Origin: Caryophanales bacterium UBA1188
GTDB lineage: Bacteria; Bacillota_I; Bacilli_A; Izemoplasmatales; UBA1188
Assembly (NCBI GenBank): GCA_002310135.1
Contig: DBYK01000001.1
Location: 527,712 to 591,711 of the forward strand
Length of the DNA: 64,000 nt
Reading direction: 5' to 3'
Within the stretch, counting starts at the first letter, position 1. The number at the start of each line of letters is the position of its first letter. The notes below the pieces were generated by a model. That model was not told the origin of the DNA and did no database searches. It saw only the letters and a program-made list of their open reading frames with translations. The translations under genes and the position numbers were made by a program. Below, piece after piece: positions 8,848 through 18,356 of this stretch.

Positions 8848-9400
8848 TAATATTTGCAAAAAAGTTCTAGTTTCTGAAGAAGAGATTCAAGCAACTGTTA
8901 AAAAAATAGGAGAGCAAATCAGCAAAGACTATGATGGTGAAGAAGTCACTATGATAGGTCTTTTGAATGGATGTAATCCGTTTTTTAGTGATTTACTTAA
9001 GCATATAGATTTATTAATCGAAGTAGATTATATGAGAGCTTCTTCTTACCATGGTAGTATCAAATCTAGTAATGAAGTTCTAATACTCAAAGATTTAGAT
9101 AAATCAATAAAAGGAAAGAACGTTATAGTTGTTGATGATATTATTGATACAGGGGAAACATTAAAGTGTATAATTGAACTTTTAAAATTAAAAGGCGCAA
9201 AAACAATTGAAGCATGTGTTCTCCTAGATAAAGATATAAAAAGAAATGTCGCATACAAGCCTAAATATATAGGTTTAAAGATTCCAAAAGAATTTGTGGT
9301 TGGATACGGACTCGATTACAACGAACATTATAGAAACCTTCCATATATAGGCGCTGTGAAAGACGAAGTATATACTAAAGAGGAAAATAATAATGAGTGA
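8837..9400 (+). CDS. hpt: Hypoxanthine phosphoribosyltransferase
   Basis: Purine salvage: converts hypoxanthine or guanine plus PRPP to IMP or GMP. The PRPP-binding loop VVDDIIDTGETL is near residue 95, and the opening VLVSEEEIQ is typical of bacterial Hpt. An in-frame TTG at 8822 would extend the frame, but GAGGAG sits between it and the ATG at 8837, so I use 8837 (187 residues). It overlaps tilS by 11 bp and ftsH by 8 bp, indicating coupled translation. Confidence 0.94.
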   Translation: MKIDNICKKVLVSEEEIQATVKKIGEQISKDYDGEEVTMIGLLNGCNPFFSDLLKHIDLLIEVDYMRASSYHGSIKSSNEVLILKDLDKSIKGKNVIVVDDIIDTGETLKCIIELLKLKGAKTIEACVLLDKDIKRNVAYKPKYIGLKIPKEFVVGYGLDYNEHYRNLPYIGAVKDEVYTKEENNNE

Positions 9401-11372
9401 AGAAAATAAAAATCCAAATCAAAATCCAAATCAAAAGGAGAGTCCAAAAGGATTTAACTGGGGTAATTTAGGAATAATTCTAATAGCGATAGCGCTTGTT
9501 ATTGGCATCATTTATTCTGTGAATGGATGCAATCAAAGAGCTGAAGAATTATCTTATACTGAAGCAGTTAATAATTATGTAGTTGCAAACGATACTAATA
9601 CTGTAAAAATAAAGAAAATAGTTGCTACACCTGCAAGAGATTCAAGCAAAGCTGAAAGCTATGTTGTTCGTATTTATATGAACAACCAAGAAAATACTAT
9701 CTACTACTTCTATATAAATAGCGCAAATACATATTCTGAATTTGTTGAATTATGTAGAGATAAGAGTATTGTATTCTCATATGCACCAGGTTCAGCTATA
9801 GATCTTTCATCAATTATTCTAATTGCATCTATTCTTATTTCAGTAATATTCTTAATTGTAATAATTGTTAGAACTAATAAAGCTCAAAGTAGTGGAATGA
9901 GTTCTACAATGGAATTTACTAAATCAAGAGCTAAATTAAACAAGATGATTACTACTACTTTCAAAGATGTAGCTGGTCTTGAAGAAGAAAAGGAAGAATT
10001 AAAAGAAATTGTAGATTTCTTAAAGAATCCTCAAAAATATACAGAAATGGGTGCAAGAGTGCCAAAAGGTGTTCTCCTTTATGGAAAACCTGGTACAGGT
10101 AAAACTTTACTTGCACGTGCTGTTGCAGGAGAAGCTGGTGTTCCGTTCTTCTACACAACAGGCTCAGATTTAGTTGAAATGTTTGTTGGTGTTGGTGCAA
10201 GCCGTGTTAGAGATATGTTTAAAACTGCTAAAAAGCATGCACCATCTATCTTATTTATGGATGAAATAGATGCCATAGGCAGACAAAGAGGTACAGGTCT
10301 TGGTGGTGGTAACGATGAAAGAGAACAAACTCTAAATCAATTATTAGTTGAAATGGATGGCTTTGGACAAAATTCTGGAATTATCATTATCGCTGCAACA
10401 AATAGACCTGATATATTGGATCCTGCCTTACTTAGACCAGGAAGATTTGATAGACAAATCGATGTATCTGTTCCTGATATCAAAGGAAGGGAAGAAATAT
10501 TAAAAGTTCATGCAAGAAATAAAAAGATTTCTAAAGATGTCGATTTTAAACAAGTTGCACATCAAACTCCAGGATTTACTGGGGCAGATTTAGAAAATGT
10601 AATGAATGAAAGCGCGCTTCTTGCCGCAAGAGAAAACAAAAAAGAAATCGATCAACCATTAATTGATGAAGCTATAGATAGAGTAATGATGGGTCCAGCT
10701 AAAAAATCTAGAGTAATTTCTAAAAGAGAAAAAGAAATTATTGCATATCATGAAGCTGGTCACTGTGTAATCGGTACTCTTTTATCAAATGCTGATGTTG
10801 TTCAAAAAGTAACTATCATTCCAAGAGGAGAAGCTGGTGGATATAACCTAATGGGTCCTAAAGATGAAGAAGTTATTCTTTATTCAAAGAACCAATTAAT
10901 GGAACGTATTACAGGTTTCTTAGGTGGAAGAACAGCTGAAGAGTTGATGTTTGGCGAAATAACTACAGGCGCGTCTAATGATATGTTAAATGCAACAAGA
11001 ATAGCTAGAGCTATGGTAACTGAATATGGGATGAGTAAATTAGGTCCAATTACCTATGAACAAAATTCAGGATATGTATTCTTAGGAAGAGATTATTCAT
11101 CTAATAAGAATTTCAGTGATATTGTTGCTCATGAAATTGATGAAGAAATAAGAAATATCGTTAATGAATGTCATAATAATGCAGCAAAGATTTTAACTGA
11201 AAATATGGATAAGTTAAAGGCAATAGCTCATTATCTCATGGAAACAGAAACTCTTCTTAAATCTGATATCGATGAAATATTTAAAACAAACCACTTAAAG
11301 AGAGTTGATGATGAACAACAAAACGCTCTTAAAGATCTTGGCACCATAACTGAACAAGATGAGACTAGATAA
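9393..11372 (+). CDS. ftsH: ATP-dependent zinc metalloprotease FtsH
   Basis: A membrane-anchored AAA+ protease for quality control of membrane and short-lived cytosolic proteins. Order: Asn/Pro-rich cytosolic tail, TM1 at about 27-45, an extracytoplasmic domain of about 90 residues, TM2 at about 138-160, Walker A GKPGTGKT at about 231, Walker B LFMDEIDA, the second region of homology ending RPGRFDRQ, and the zinc site HEAGH at about 453 with the third ligand region ASNDMLNAT. At 659 residues it is complete. It overlaps hpt by 8 bp and rqcP by 14 bp. The gene runs toward oriC, against the replication fork, which is less common for an essential gene. Confidence 0.97.
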   Translation: MSEENKNPNQNPNQKESPKGFNWGNLGIILIAIALVIGIIYSVNGCNQRAEELSYTEAVNNYVVANDTNTVKIKKIVATPARDSSKAESYVVRIYMNNQENTIYYFYINSANTYSEFVELCRDKSIVFSYAPGSAIDLSSIILIASILISVIFLIVIIVRTNKAQSSGMSSTMEFTKSRAKLNKMITTTFKDVAGLEEEKEELKEIVDFLKNPQKYTEMGARVPKGVLLYGKPGTGKTLLARAVAGEAGVPFFYTTGSDLVEMFVGVGASRVRDMFKTAKKHAPSILFMDEIDAIGRQRGTGLGGGNDEREQTLNQLLVEMDGFGQNSGIIIIAATNRPDILDPALLRPGRFDRQIDVSVPDIKGREEILKVHARNKKISKDVDFKQVAHQTPGFTGADLENVMNESALLAARENKKEIDQPLIDEAIDRVMMGPAKKSRVISKREKEIIAYHEAGHCVIGTLLSNADVVQKVTIIPRGEAGGYNLMGPKDEEVILYSKNQLMERITGFLGGRTAEELMFGEITTGASNDMLNATRIARAMVTEYGMSKLGPITYEQNSGYVFLGRDYSSNKNFSDIVAHEIDEEIRNIVNECHNNAAKILTENMDKLKAIAHYLMETETLLKSDIDEIFKTNHLKRVDDEQQNALKDLGTITEQDETR

Positions 11373-11607
11373 ATACTTAAAGGTATCTCATATTATTAAA
11401 AGAAGATCCTTAGCTAAAGATGCTGCAGACAAAGAAAGAATTGCTGTAAATGGTAAATCTGCTAAACCATCAACTGATGTTAAAGTTGGGGATGTAATAG
11501 AAATAAAGTATGCTAGTAAGGTTTTAAAAGTTAAAGTTTTAAGCGTTAATGAATACACATCTAAAGCAGAATCTTCTTCTATGTATGAAGTAATATGTAA
11601 TGAATAA
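11359..11607 (+). CDS. rqcP: S4-domain RNA-binding protein RqcP (YabO)
   Basis: An 82-residue protein consisting of one S4 RNA-binding domain: MRLDKYLKVS, IIKRRSLAKDAAD, then the basic turn INGK-like VNGKSAKPSTDV and KVGDVIEI. RqcP binds stalled 50S subunits and supports alanine tailing by RqcH in ribosome quality control. It starts 14 bp inside the end of ftsH, with no intergenic space, and is followed at once by a strong terminator. It differs from the S4 protein YaaA beside recF at 50.7 kb. Confidence 0.87.
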   Translation: MRLDKYLKVSHIIKRRSLAKDAADKERIAVNGKSAKPSTDVKVGDVIEIKYASKVLKVKVLSVNEYTSKAESSSMYEVICNE

Positions 11608-11638
11608 AACTTATCGCAAGAAAAGCGATAAGTTTTTT
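11606..11638 (+). terminator. Rho-independent terminator of the tilS-hpt-ftsH-rqcP operon
   Basis: A 12-bp stem (11606-11617 with 11625-11636), loop AAGAAAA, followed by T. It begins at the rqcP stop codon. Confidence 0.9.
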
Positions 11639-11715
11639 ATAATTAGTGATTTATTATTTATAAATTATGCTAAACTAAAATTAGACTAAAAGACAATTTG
11701 AAAGGCGGTATTATT

Positions 11716-11931
11716 ATGGCAGATGCAAAAAAGATTTATCATGTTGTTAAAAGAGAAGACAAAAAATGGGAAGTAAAACTCGCAAAAGTTGGTGGAGCAG
11801 CAGGAAAAGCTATCAAATTATTCGACACTAAAGTTGAAGCTGAAGAATATGTTAAAAAGATGGCTGAAAACCAAGGTGCTAGTGTTGCAGTTCATGCTTC
11901 TAAAGGTAAAAACAAAGGAAGAATTCAATAA
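11716..11931 (+). CDS. DUF2188 family small protein
   Basis: A 71-residue protein with the DUF2188 pattern: IYHVVKRED near the start, a WEVKLAKVGGAAGKAIKLF strand-turn, the alpha segment KVEAEEYVKKMAENQGA and a final VHASKGKNKGRIQ, corresponding to the family's usual end in which a His-x-x-x-Gly-x-Ile strand closes the fold. The function of DUF2188 is unknown to me. I chose the ATG at 11716 preceded by AAAGGCGG rather than an in-frame TTG at 11698. It lies alone between two terminators, so it is probably monocistronic. The protein is basic. Confidence 0.8.
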   Translation: MADAKKIYHVVKREDKKWEVKLAKVGGAAGKAIKLFDTKVEAEEYVKKMAENQGASVAVHASKGKNKGRIQ

Positions 11932-11941
11932 AAAGAAAAAT

Positions 11942-11965
11942 AAAAAAGAGGTTCGCCTCTTTTTT
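11942..11965. terminator. Bidirectional terminator between the DUF2188 gene and the convergent kinase gene
   Basis: A 10-bp stem AAAAAAGAGG/CCTCTTTTTT capped by a TTCG tetraloop. It has T tracts on both strands and serves the two convergent genes. The kinase stop codon touches the right arm. Confidence 0.88.
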
Positions 11966-13022
11966 ATTGCTCTTCTTCTATTATTTTTTTAATTAAATCA
12001 ATATTTTTTAATATATCTTTGGCTAGATATAATTGGTTTAAGCATCTATCCAAATTTTGATTTTGATATTTTATCTTAAAATATGGATTACCAAGTAAAT
12101 AATCAGTTAAAAATCTTATAGATAATTCTACTGGCATAGATATTACTCCATAAATTAATGATTCTTTTTCTTCTTTTGTTAAGATGTTTTTGGTTTCACT
12201 CATGAATCCTTTTGTAAAGGATTTTGTTTTTTCTAAATCTATTTTGATATTTAGAAAATCTATTGATGTTTCATCTTTAGTAGATGCAATAGATCTTATA
12301 GCATCCCCAAAATCATATGCTATTAAGCCTCCCATAATGGTATCTAAATCGATTACACAAATATAATCATTTGAATTCACATCAAATAAAACATTGTTTA
12401 ATTTAGTATCGTTATGGATTACTCTTGTTTTGATTTGTTGTTTTTCTTCTAAAATTGATAATTTAGTTGCAACATCTTTAACTGATAATAATTCTTCTAC
12501 TATTTCTTTAATAAACTTATTATCTTTATAAGAACTATTATTAAATGCGTTAATTAAATCAACATATCTTTTTTTAGTATTATGAAAATCTTTTATTGTT
12601 GTGTGTAAACTATATACAGGATATAAATCTAATTTCTTGATAAATGAACCAAATGCTTTACCTGCATTATATATAATTTCTTGATTATCTGTTTTATCGT
12701 ATGTTGTTGAAAATTCTATAAATTTATACATTCTATAGTATTCATTATCATCACCAAAATAGAAATTTTTATTGTCTTTTGTTTTTATAAAAGAAAGTTT
12801 ATAAGAACCAATATAATCTATTACTCTAGTGATGTTTTCAACCACATCTTCTGGTTGCTTAAAAACATACTTGTTTATTTTTTGAAGTATATAAGATTTT
12901 TTAGATTCTAAGGTAATTTTGAATGTGGTGTTTATATTACCATTTCCAAATGGAACAATCGACTCTACAGAAGAATCTATATTAAAATTTAATACAATTT
13001 CTTTTAATTTATCTTTATCCAT
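11964..13022 (-). CDS. APH/ChoK-type small-molecule kinase, NahK-like
   Basis: A 352-residue kinase of the aminoglycoside phosphotransferase superfamily. The N-lobe has FGNGNINTTFKI (glycine loop) and YILQKINKYVF (ATP lysine region). The C-lobe has the catalytic loop IHNDTKLNNVLF and the metal motif VIDLDTIM. The opening is very like N-acetylhexosamine 1-kinases (NahK) that phosphorylate GlcNAc or GalNAc. A homoserine-kinase or other sugar-kinase role cannot be excluded. There is no Shine-Dalgarno before the ATG. It is not overlapped with neighbours, and no galactosamine pathway genes are nearby to support a substrate. Confidence 0.68.
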   Translation of the reverse strand: MDKDKLKEIVLNFNIDSSVESIVPFGNGNINTTFKITLESKKSYILQKINKYVFKQPEDVVENITRVIDYIGSYKLSFIKTKDNKNFYFGDDNEYYRMYKFIEFSTTYDKTDNQEIIYNAGKAFGSFIKKLDLYPVYSLHTTIKDFHNTKKRYVDLINAFNNSSYKDNKFIKEIVEELLSVKDVATKLSILEEKQQIKTRVIHNDTKLNNVLFDVNSNDYICVIDLDTIMGGLIAYDFGDAIRSIASTKDETSIDFLNIKIDLEKTKSFTKGFMSETKNILTKEEKESLIYGVISMPVELSIRFLTDYLLGNPYFKIKYQNQNLDRCLNQLYLAKDILKNIDLIKKIIEEEQ

Positions 13023-13044
13023 TTTACAATTATAAATTTTTAAA

Positions 13045-13074
13045 TTTAAACTAATTATTAGTAAATAATGTCAA
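13045..13074 (-). promoter_or_regulatory. Weak candidate promoter for the kinase gene
   Basis: Minus-strand TTGACA at 13074-13069 followed after 18 bases by TTTAAA. The -35 is perfect but the -10 is poor. The rest of 13023-13164 is almost pure A/T with two short palindromes and no gene. Confidence 0.35.
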
Positions 13075-13164
13075 TTGTATTATTATTAGATTTATTATAT
13101 AAATCTATTATATTTTTTGTTATATATAACCAAATAATAAATATATTATTTATTTTTACACAAA

Positions 13165-14064
13165 TTATTCTGTTTTAAGTTCTTTTAATTCATCTTTCAT
13201 GTGGTTTCTTATTTCTCTAACATTCAATTTAGTATCATTGTTTAAAATCTTTTTAAATGAATCAAATACTTCTTTTGTCGCTGATGCATCAGTTAGAGCG
13301 TGATGCGCTTGAGTAGCTTGAATCCCATTAAATATTTGAAGAGCCACAAATAATCCTAAATCTTCTTGAAGAGAATAATAGCCTCTAATTAATTTTGCTA
13401 AATCGATTGAATCAAATTTAATTTGTTTGAAATGATTTTTATCATAGAATTTGTTTAATGCCTTTATGTCGCTTGAACCCCACACAAATACTGTAGGAGT
13501 ATATATTCTAAAATAGTTTTGAAGGAGATTGTAGAATTCTTTTTGAGAAACCGATTCTGCTAATTCTTCATTTGAAATATTTAAAAATCTTTTTGTTCTA
13601 TCTGATACTTTCTTTTTTGTTTTTATATATGATGAATATTCATCAACAACTTTGTCATTTGGATCACTAATTACAATTCCGACTTGTAATAATTCATATT
13701 CAAATTTAGATTTTTCATTAAAAGCTGGCATTGTGAATTCAAAATCAATAAACATTTTATAATCGAAAGAATTGATTAATTCTACAGTTTGGTTTTTAAT
13801 TGAATCAACGCTATAAAATATTCCTTCATCATTAGATATTTCAGTGATTGAAATTATTCTCGTTGCTAGTTGGTTTTTGTATTCTTTTGTTGCTTCACTA
13901 TATTCAAAGGTAATGTTTACATTATTTAATGTTTTATATTTAAATACTTGAGATGCTAAAGAACGGGATAAGAAAAAGAACGATTTTTCTTCGTTTATTT
14001 CAATTAATAATATTCTATCTTTTTCATAAAAACTTATTATTTTCCCTTTTAGTATATTACTCAA
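13165..14064 (-). CDS. DEDDh-type 3'-5' exonuclease domain protein
   Basis: A 299-residue protein. Residues from about 103 to 280 form an RNase T/DnaQ-like exonuclease with the four acidic residues and the His: MFIDFEFTMPAF (Asp, Glu), WGSSDIKAL (Asp) and HHALTDASAT (His, Asp). The first 95 residues are a beta-rich domain I do not recognise. The layout resembles the KapD-like exonucleases of Bacilli. The start is TTG at 14064, supported by GAGGAAG. It overlaps uvrC by 8 bp and closes the nusA-infB-uvrC operon, suggesting a nucleic-acid processing role. Confidence 0.78.
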   Translation of the reverse strand: MSNILKGKIISFYEKDRILLIEINEEKSFFFLSRSLASQVFKYKTLNNVNITFEYSEATKEYKNQLATRIISITEISNDEGIFYSVDSIKNQTVELINSFDYKMFIDFEFTMPAFNEKSKFEYELLQVGIVISDPNDKVVDEYSSYIKTKKKVSDRTKRFLNISNEELAESVSQKEFYNLLQNYFRIYTPTVFVWGSSDIKALNKFYDKNHFKQIKFDSIDLAKLIRGYYSLQEDLGLFVALQIFNGIQATQAHHALTDASATKEVFDSFKKILNNDTKLNVREIRNHMKDELKELKTE

Positions 14065-15823
14065 GTTCTTCTTCCTCGCTTAATTTGGATTTAAGAGTTT
14101 CTATAACGCCATCTTTTAGTCCGCATTTTTTTAAATCACTAAAAGATGCTTCTTTTATATCTTTAATAGTTTTGAATTCTTTTAATAATTTGATTTTTGT
14201 AATTTCACCTATTCCAGGAATAGTATCTAATATAGATTCAAATGATTCTTTAGTTTTAAGAGATCTATGGAATGTGATTGCAAAACGATGAACTTCTTCT
14301 TGAATATCTGATAAGAACTTATATAAGTTAGAATGTCTATCAAGTTCATATTCTTTAGAATCATAAACAATAGCATTAGTAGTATGCGTATTATCTTTTT
14401 TTAATCCAGCAACCTTGATAGAATTTATATTTAAATAAGATAACATTTCAAGACAAGCATTAACTTGTGTTTCTCCTCCATCCATTAATATTAAATCTGG
14501 GAGAGGTTTTTCTTCTTCAAGCAATCTTTTATATCTTCTATATACAACTTCTCTCATAGTGGCATAATCATTTGGGCCCACTACATCTTTAATTTTATAT
14601 TTCCTATATTCTTTTGGTGCTTTCTTGCCGTTTATATAAACTACGCAAGATGATACTGGAGAATCACCAAAAAGATTTGAATTATCAAATGATTCAATTC
14701 TGTTTGGAATTTCTATATTTAATAATTTTGATAATTCAATTAGAACTTCCCTTTTTTTATCAATTTGAATTTTATTTTTGTTTTTTAAAGCTATTAGACT
14801 ATTTTCTTTAGCCATAAGTAATAATCTGTGTTTAGCTCCTTTTATAGGAGAAGATATTAAGGCTTTATCTTTTATTGAATCTAGAAGACTGATATATTCT
14901 TTATCTATAAATATATTTTTAGGATATTGATCACCTTGATAATTACTATAAATTAATTGAAGTATTGTATCTTCCATATCAAAAAAGTATGGAACAACAT
15001 TATTTTTAGATAAAATTATCTTTCCCCCTCTTAAATAGACAATAGATAAAGAAAGATATTCATTATCATATGAAATGCCAAATACATCTACGTCTGTCTT
15101 GTCTTTTAGCATAACATCTTGTTTGATTAAGGTGTTTTCGATATCTTGAATTAAATCCCTTATCTTTTTAGCGCCTTCAAAATCTAGAGAATCGCTTTTT
15201 TCTTTCATTTCTTTTTTTAATTCATTTATAATAGATAAATCATTGGCGTATAAGAGAGATTTAATCTTTTTATATATTTCGTTATATTCTTCTTCTTTAA
15301 TATCGTTTATACATGGGGCAAGACATTCATCCATCTCGTAATATATGCATGGTTTTTTAGGAACACTACTACATTTTCTCATTTTGTAGATTTTATTTAA
15401 GAGTTCCATGGTTGATCTTGCGGATGAAACATTTGTGTAAGGACCAAAAAATTTAGAATTTCTTTTAGATAATCTTCTAGTAATGATTAATTTTGGGTTC
15501 TTTTCTTTAGTAAATTCTATATATGGGTATGTTTTATCATCTGTGAGATCTATGTTGTAAAATGGAGAATGTTCTTTAATTAAAGATATTTCGAGAAGAA
15601 ATGCTTCTTTTTCATTTGAAGTAACTATATAAGTGAAATCTTCAATTTTTGATACAAGAGCGGTTGTCTTGTTGTCATGAGCACCAACAAAATAAGAGCG
15701 AACTCTATTTTTTAGATTTTTCGCTTTTCCAACATAAATAATTTTGTTGTCCTTATCTAGCATCTGGTAGGAACCAGGAAGAGAAGGAAGCGTTTCAAGT
15801 TTCTCTCTTATTTTATCGTTCAT
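14057..15823 (-). CDS. uvrC: UvrABC system protein C
   Basis: Makes the dual incisions in nucleotide excision repair. Domains in order: GIY-YIG nuclease (LPGSYQMLDKDNKIIYVGKAK, about residues 14-35), a Cys-containing region, a UVR motif around residue 205, the RNase H-like nuclease starting near IESFDNSNLFGD (about 380) and GGETQVNACLEML, and C-terminal helix-hairpin-helix motifs (IPGIGEITKIKLL). At 588 residues it is full length. It overlaps rbfA by 4 bp and the exonuclease gene by 8 bp. Confidence 0.95.
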   Translation of the reverse strand: MNDKIREKLETLPSLPGSYQMLDKDNKIIYVGKAKNLKNRVRSYFVGAHDNKTTALVSKIEDFTYIVTSNEKEAFLLEISLIKEHSPFYNIDLTDDKTYPYIEFTKEKNPKLIITRRLSKRNSKFFGPYTNVSSARSTMELLNKIYKMRKCSSVPKKPCIYYEMDECLAPCINDIKEEEYNEIYKKIKSLLYANDLSIINELKKEMKEKSDSLDFEGAKKIRDLIQDIENTLIKQDVMLKDKTDVDVFGISYDNEYLSLSIVYLRGGKIILSKNNVVPYFFDMEDTILQLIYSNYQGDQYPKNIFIDKEYISLLDSIKDKALISSPIKGAKHRLLLMAKENSLIALKNKNKIQIDKKREVLIELSKLLNIEIPNRIESFDNSNLFGDSPVSSCVVYINGKKAPKEYRKYKIKDVVGPNDYATMREVVYRRYKRLLEEEKPLPDLILMDGGETQVNACLEMLSYLNINSIKVAGLKKDNTHTTNAIVYDSKEYELDRHSNLYKFLSDIQEEVHRFAITFHRSLKTKESFESILDTIPGIGEITKIKLLKEFKTIKDIKEASFSDLKKCGLKDGVIETLKSKLSEEEELE

Positions 15824-16167
15824 TTATTTTCTTTTCTTTTAATTTCTTCTAATAATTCTTCTATTCTTGAACCGTTTGCGTATGAATTATCATATTTAAA
15901 GATAATTTCAGGAGCTTTTCTCATAGATACTTTAGAAACTAGGGTGCTTCTTATGAATCCTTTTGATGATTCAAGACCTTCTTTAGCTTTTTTCTTGTCT
16001 TTTTCGCTTAAAACAGTATAAAAGACCGTTAAAAAACTTAAATCTTGGGTTAATTCACAATCGGTTATTGTGACTAAACCTATATTGTTTTTAACTTCAA
16101 AATTAATAATATCTGATAAGGCTCTTTTAATTGAAGATTCAAGCCTTAATAAATAATTACTCTTCAT
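15820..16167 (-). CDS. rbfA: Ribosome-binding factor A
   Basis: A single KH-type domain of 115 residues needed for 30S maturation and 16S 5'-end processing. It has the family opening RLESSIKRALSDII, VTITDCELTQDLSFLTVFYTV, and the end KAPEIIFKYDNSYANGSRIEELL. It overlaps infB by 11 bp and uvrC by 4 bp, in the conserved infB-rbfA order. The ribosome site GAGG lies inside infB. Confidence 0.93.
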   Translation of the reverse strand: MKSNYLLRLESSIKRALSDIINFEVKNNIGLVTITDCELTQDLSFLTVFYTVLSEKDKKKAKEGLESSKGFIRSTLVSKVSMRKAPEIIFKYDNSYANGSRIEELLEEIKRKENK

Positions 16168-18046
16168 CTTTTACCTCTTCGGTAATAGAGAATTGTAGGA
16201 TGTCCCCTATTTTTACATCATTAAAGTTTTCAATTAAAATACCACAATCAAAACCTTGTTTAACTTCTTTAGCATCATCTTTAAATCTCTTTAAGGATGC
16301 TATTTTACCATGATATATTACTATTCCGTCTCTTATTACATCAACAGATGCGTTTCTTCTTACAAATCCATCTGTGACAAAAGATCCAGCAATAGTTCCG
16401 ATTTTAGATGCTTTGTATATTTCTCTTACTTCAGCTTGTCCACACACTCTATCTTCATATACAGGTGTTAACATGCCTTTCATCGCTGCTTCTATATCTT
16501 CTAATAATTTATAGATGATATTATATGATCTTATGTCTATGCCTTTTGATTTTGCGAAATCTTTAACATTTTGAAGAGCAATTACATTGAATGCGATAAT
16601 AACCGCTTGGCTTGCTTGAGCTAATAAGACATCTGTTTCCGTAACAGGACCAACTGATGAACGAATAATGTTTAATGTGATACCTTCAACATTTATTTTT
16701 TCAAGAGATCCTTTCATAGCTTCAGCAGACCCAGATGTATCGGCTTTTATCATAATATTTAAAGTTTGAGATTCGTTTTCTTTTGCTTTTTCAAATAATT
16801 CATCTAAAGTCATAACTTTAGTAGAAGTTTGAGATTGAGTTTTAGAACGAAGGGTTCTAATTTCGCTTATCATTCTCGCTCTTCTTTCTTCTTTGATTGT
16901 CATGAATTTATCGCCTGCTTGTGGAACTTCAACAAGACCAGTAATAGATACTGCGTCACTAGGGAAAGCTTGTCTAACTTGTTTAGAAAGGTCATTGTAC
17001 ATATTTCTAATCTTTGCCCAAGTGTTTCCACAAACGATGATATCGCCTACGTTTAATGTACCAGATTTAACTAGTAATGTAGCTGTAGGGCCTTTTGTTT
17101 TGTCGAGTTTAGATTCGATTACATAGCCAGTTGCGTCTCTATTTGGGTTTGCTTTATATTCTTCTACTTCAGCAACTAATTGAATTGTATCTAAAAGTAG
17201 TGGAACATTGGTTCCTCTTAAAGCAGATATGTTTACATAAGGAACATTTCCACCCCATTCTTCAGGAAGAAGTCCAAGCTCAGCTAATTCTTGTTTAGCT
17301 CTATCTGGGTTTGCGTTAGCTCTATCGCATTTATTAACCGCAACTATGATAGGGCACTTAGATGCTTTTGCGTGGTCTATCGCTTCTCTTGTTTGAGGCA
17401 TTACACCATCATCTGCAGCAACAACTAAAACTACTATATCAGTGATTTTTGCTCCTCTTGCTCTCATTTCTGTGAATGCAGCATGTCCTGGAGTATCTAT
17501 AAAAGTAATCTTCTTTCCGTTTCTTTCTATTGAATATGCACCAATAGCTTGAGTAATTCCACCATATTCTGATTGGACTAATCTAGAATTTCTAATTGTA
17601 TCAAGAAGGGTTGTTTTACCATGGTCTACGTGGCCCATAATAGTTACAACTGGTGGTCTTGGAACTAAATCTTCTTCTTTATCTATGATTTCAATCTTTT
17701 CAAAGTTTGTGAAATCTTTACTTTCATCTATTTTGAATTCTATTCCAAGTTCTCCGGCTAATAATTCTGCGGTATCTCTATCAATAGATTGTGTTTGGTT
17801 TGCCATAATGCCTAACGAAATAAGTGTTTTAATTATTTCTGCAACACTTCTTTTTGTAACTTCTGCGATGTCACTTACGCTCATAGATTCACTATATACT
17901 AGTGGTAATTTAGGCTTCTGTATTTCGCTTTTTGCTTTTGCATAGTTATAGTTCTTCATTTGGCCTTGGGAATTCTTCTTGTTTCCGTATCCATAATTCC
18001 CTTGGTTTTTGTTTGAACCGCGTTGAGATTTATTATTCTTTTGCAT
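16157..18046 (-). CDS. infB: Translation initiation factor IF-2
   Basis: Delivers initiator tRNA to the 30S subunit. The N-terminal region is short (a Lys/Asn/Gly-rich tail of about 45 residues, then one IF2_N domain), followed by the G domain: GHVDHGKT at 138-145, DTPGHAAFTEMRARGA at about 184, NKCDRAN. Domain II, the long linker and C-terminal fMet-tRNA domains follow. At 629 residues it is like the compact forms of Mollicutes and small Firmicutes rather than the roughly 700-residue Bacillus protein. A strong AGGAGGA site precedes the start. Confidence 0.96.
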   Translation of the reverse strand: MQKNNKSQRGSNKNQGNYGYGNKKNSQGQMKNYNYAKAKSEIQKPKLPLVYSESMSVSDIAEVTKRSVAEIIKTLISLGIMANQTQSIDRDTAELLAGELGIEFKIDESKDFTNFEKIEIIDKEEDLVPRPPVVTIMGHVDHGKTTLLDTIRNSRLVQSEYGGITQAIGAYSIERNGKKITFIDTPGHAAFTEMRARGAKITDIVVLVVAADDGVMPQTREAIDHAKASKCPIIVAVNKCDRANANPDRAKQELAELGLLPEEWGGNVPYVNISALRGTNVPLLLDTIQLVAEVEEYKANPNRDATGYVIESKLDKTKGPTATLLVKSGTLNVGDIIVCGNTWAKIRNMYNDLSKQVRQAFPSDAVSITGLVEVPQAGDKFMTIKEERRARMISEIRTLRSKTQSQTSTKVMTLDELFEKAKENESQTLNIMIKADTSGSAEAMKGSLEKINVEGITLNIIRSSVGPVTETDVLLAQASQAVIIAFNVIALQNVKDFAKSKGIDIRSYNIIYKLLEDIEAAMKGMLTPVYEDRVCGQAEVREIYKASKIGTIAGSFVTDGFVRRNASVDVIRDGIVIYHGKIASLKRFKDDAKEVKQGFDCGILIENFNDVKIGDILQFSITEEVKDEE

Positions 18047-18056
18047 ATAAATCCTC

Positions 18057-18356
18057 CTATTCTAGTGACTTTAAGATTAAATTTTTAAAACCTTCATCTG
18101 TTACCCCGATAACTTTTATGTTTGTTTTACCGAGTGATTTTGATAATTCATCTTTAGAAAAGTTTCTAATTAAAGGTATTTTTCTTAATTCACTAATGAT
18201 TATTATTTGTTTTTCTATGTTTGAGGATAAATTTTTATCCATCAACAAAAGAAAAATCTTTTTTTGGTTTTGTGGTTTAATTATTTCATCAAAACCAATA
18301 ATTAATTTGTTGGCTTTTAGAGCTAACCCTAAAAGACTTAATGTTTTATTTGTCAT
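18057..18356 (-). CDS. ylxQ: L7Ae/L30e/Gadd45 family RNA-binding protein (YlxQ)
   Basis: A 99-residue protein with the L7Ae-type fold: KTLSLLGLALKANKLIIGFDE, IFLLLMDKNLS, LGKTNIKVIGVTDEGF. It sits between rnpM and infB exactly as YlxQ does in Bacillus. Members bind kink-turn-like RNAs; the in vivo target is uncertain. It overlaps rnpM by one base (TAATG), with no separate ribosome site, so it depends on coupling. Confidence 0.85.
   Translation of the reverse strand: MTNKTLSLLGLALKANKLIIGFDEIIKPQNQKKIFLLLMDKNLSSNIEKQIIIISELRKIPLIRNFSKDELSKSLGKTNIKVIGVTDEGFKNLILKSLE

Noticed and set aside
11789..11992. Plus-strand frame overlapping the DUF2188 gene
   Set aside because: Out of frame with a recognised family and it runs through the bidirectional terminator.
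13087..13107. Palindrome TAGATTTA/TAAATCTA as terminator of the exonuclease gene
   Set aside because: A/T-only stem without a T tract in the right place; not convincing in such AT-rich sequence.
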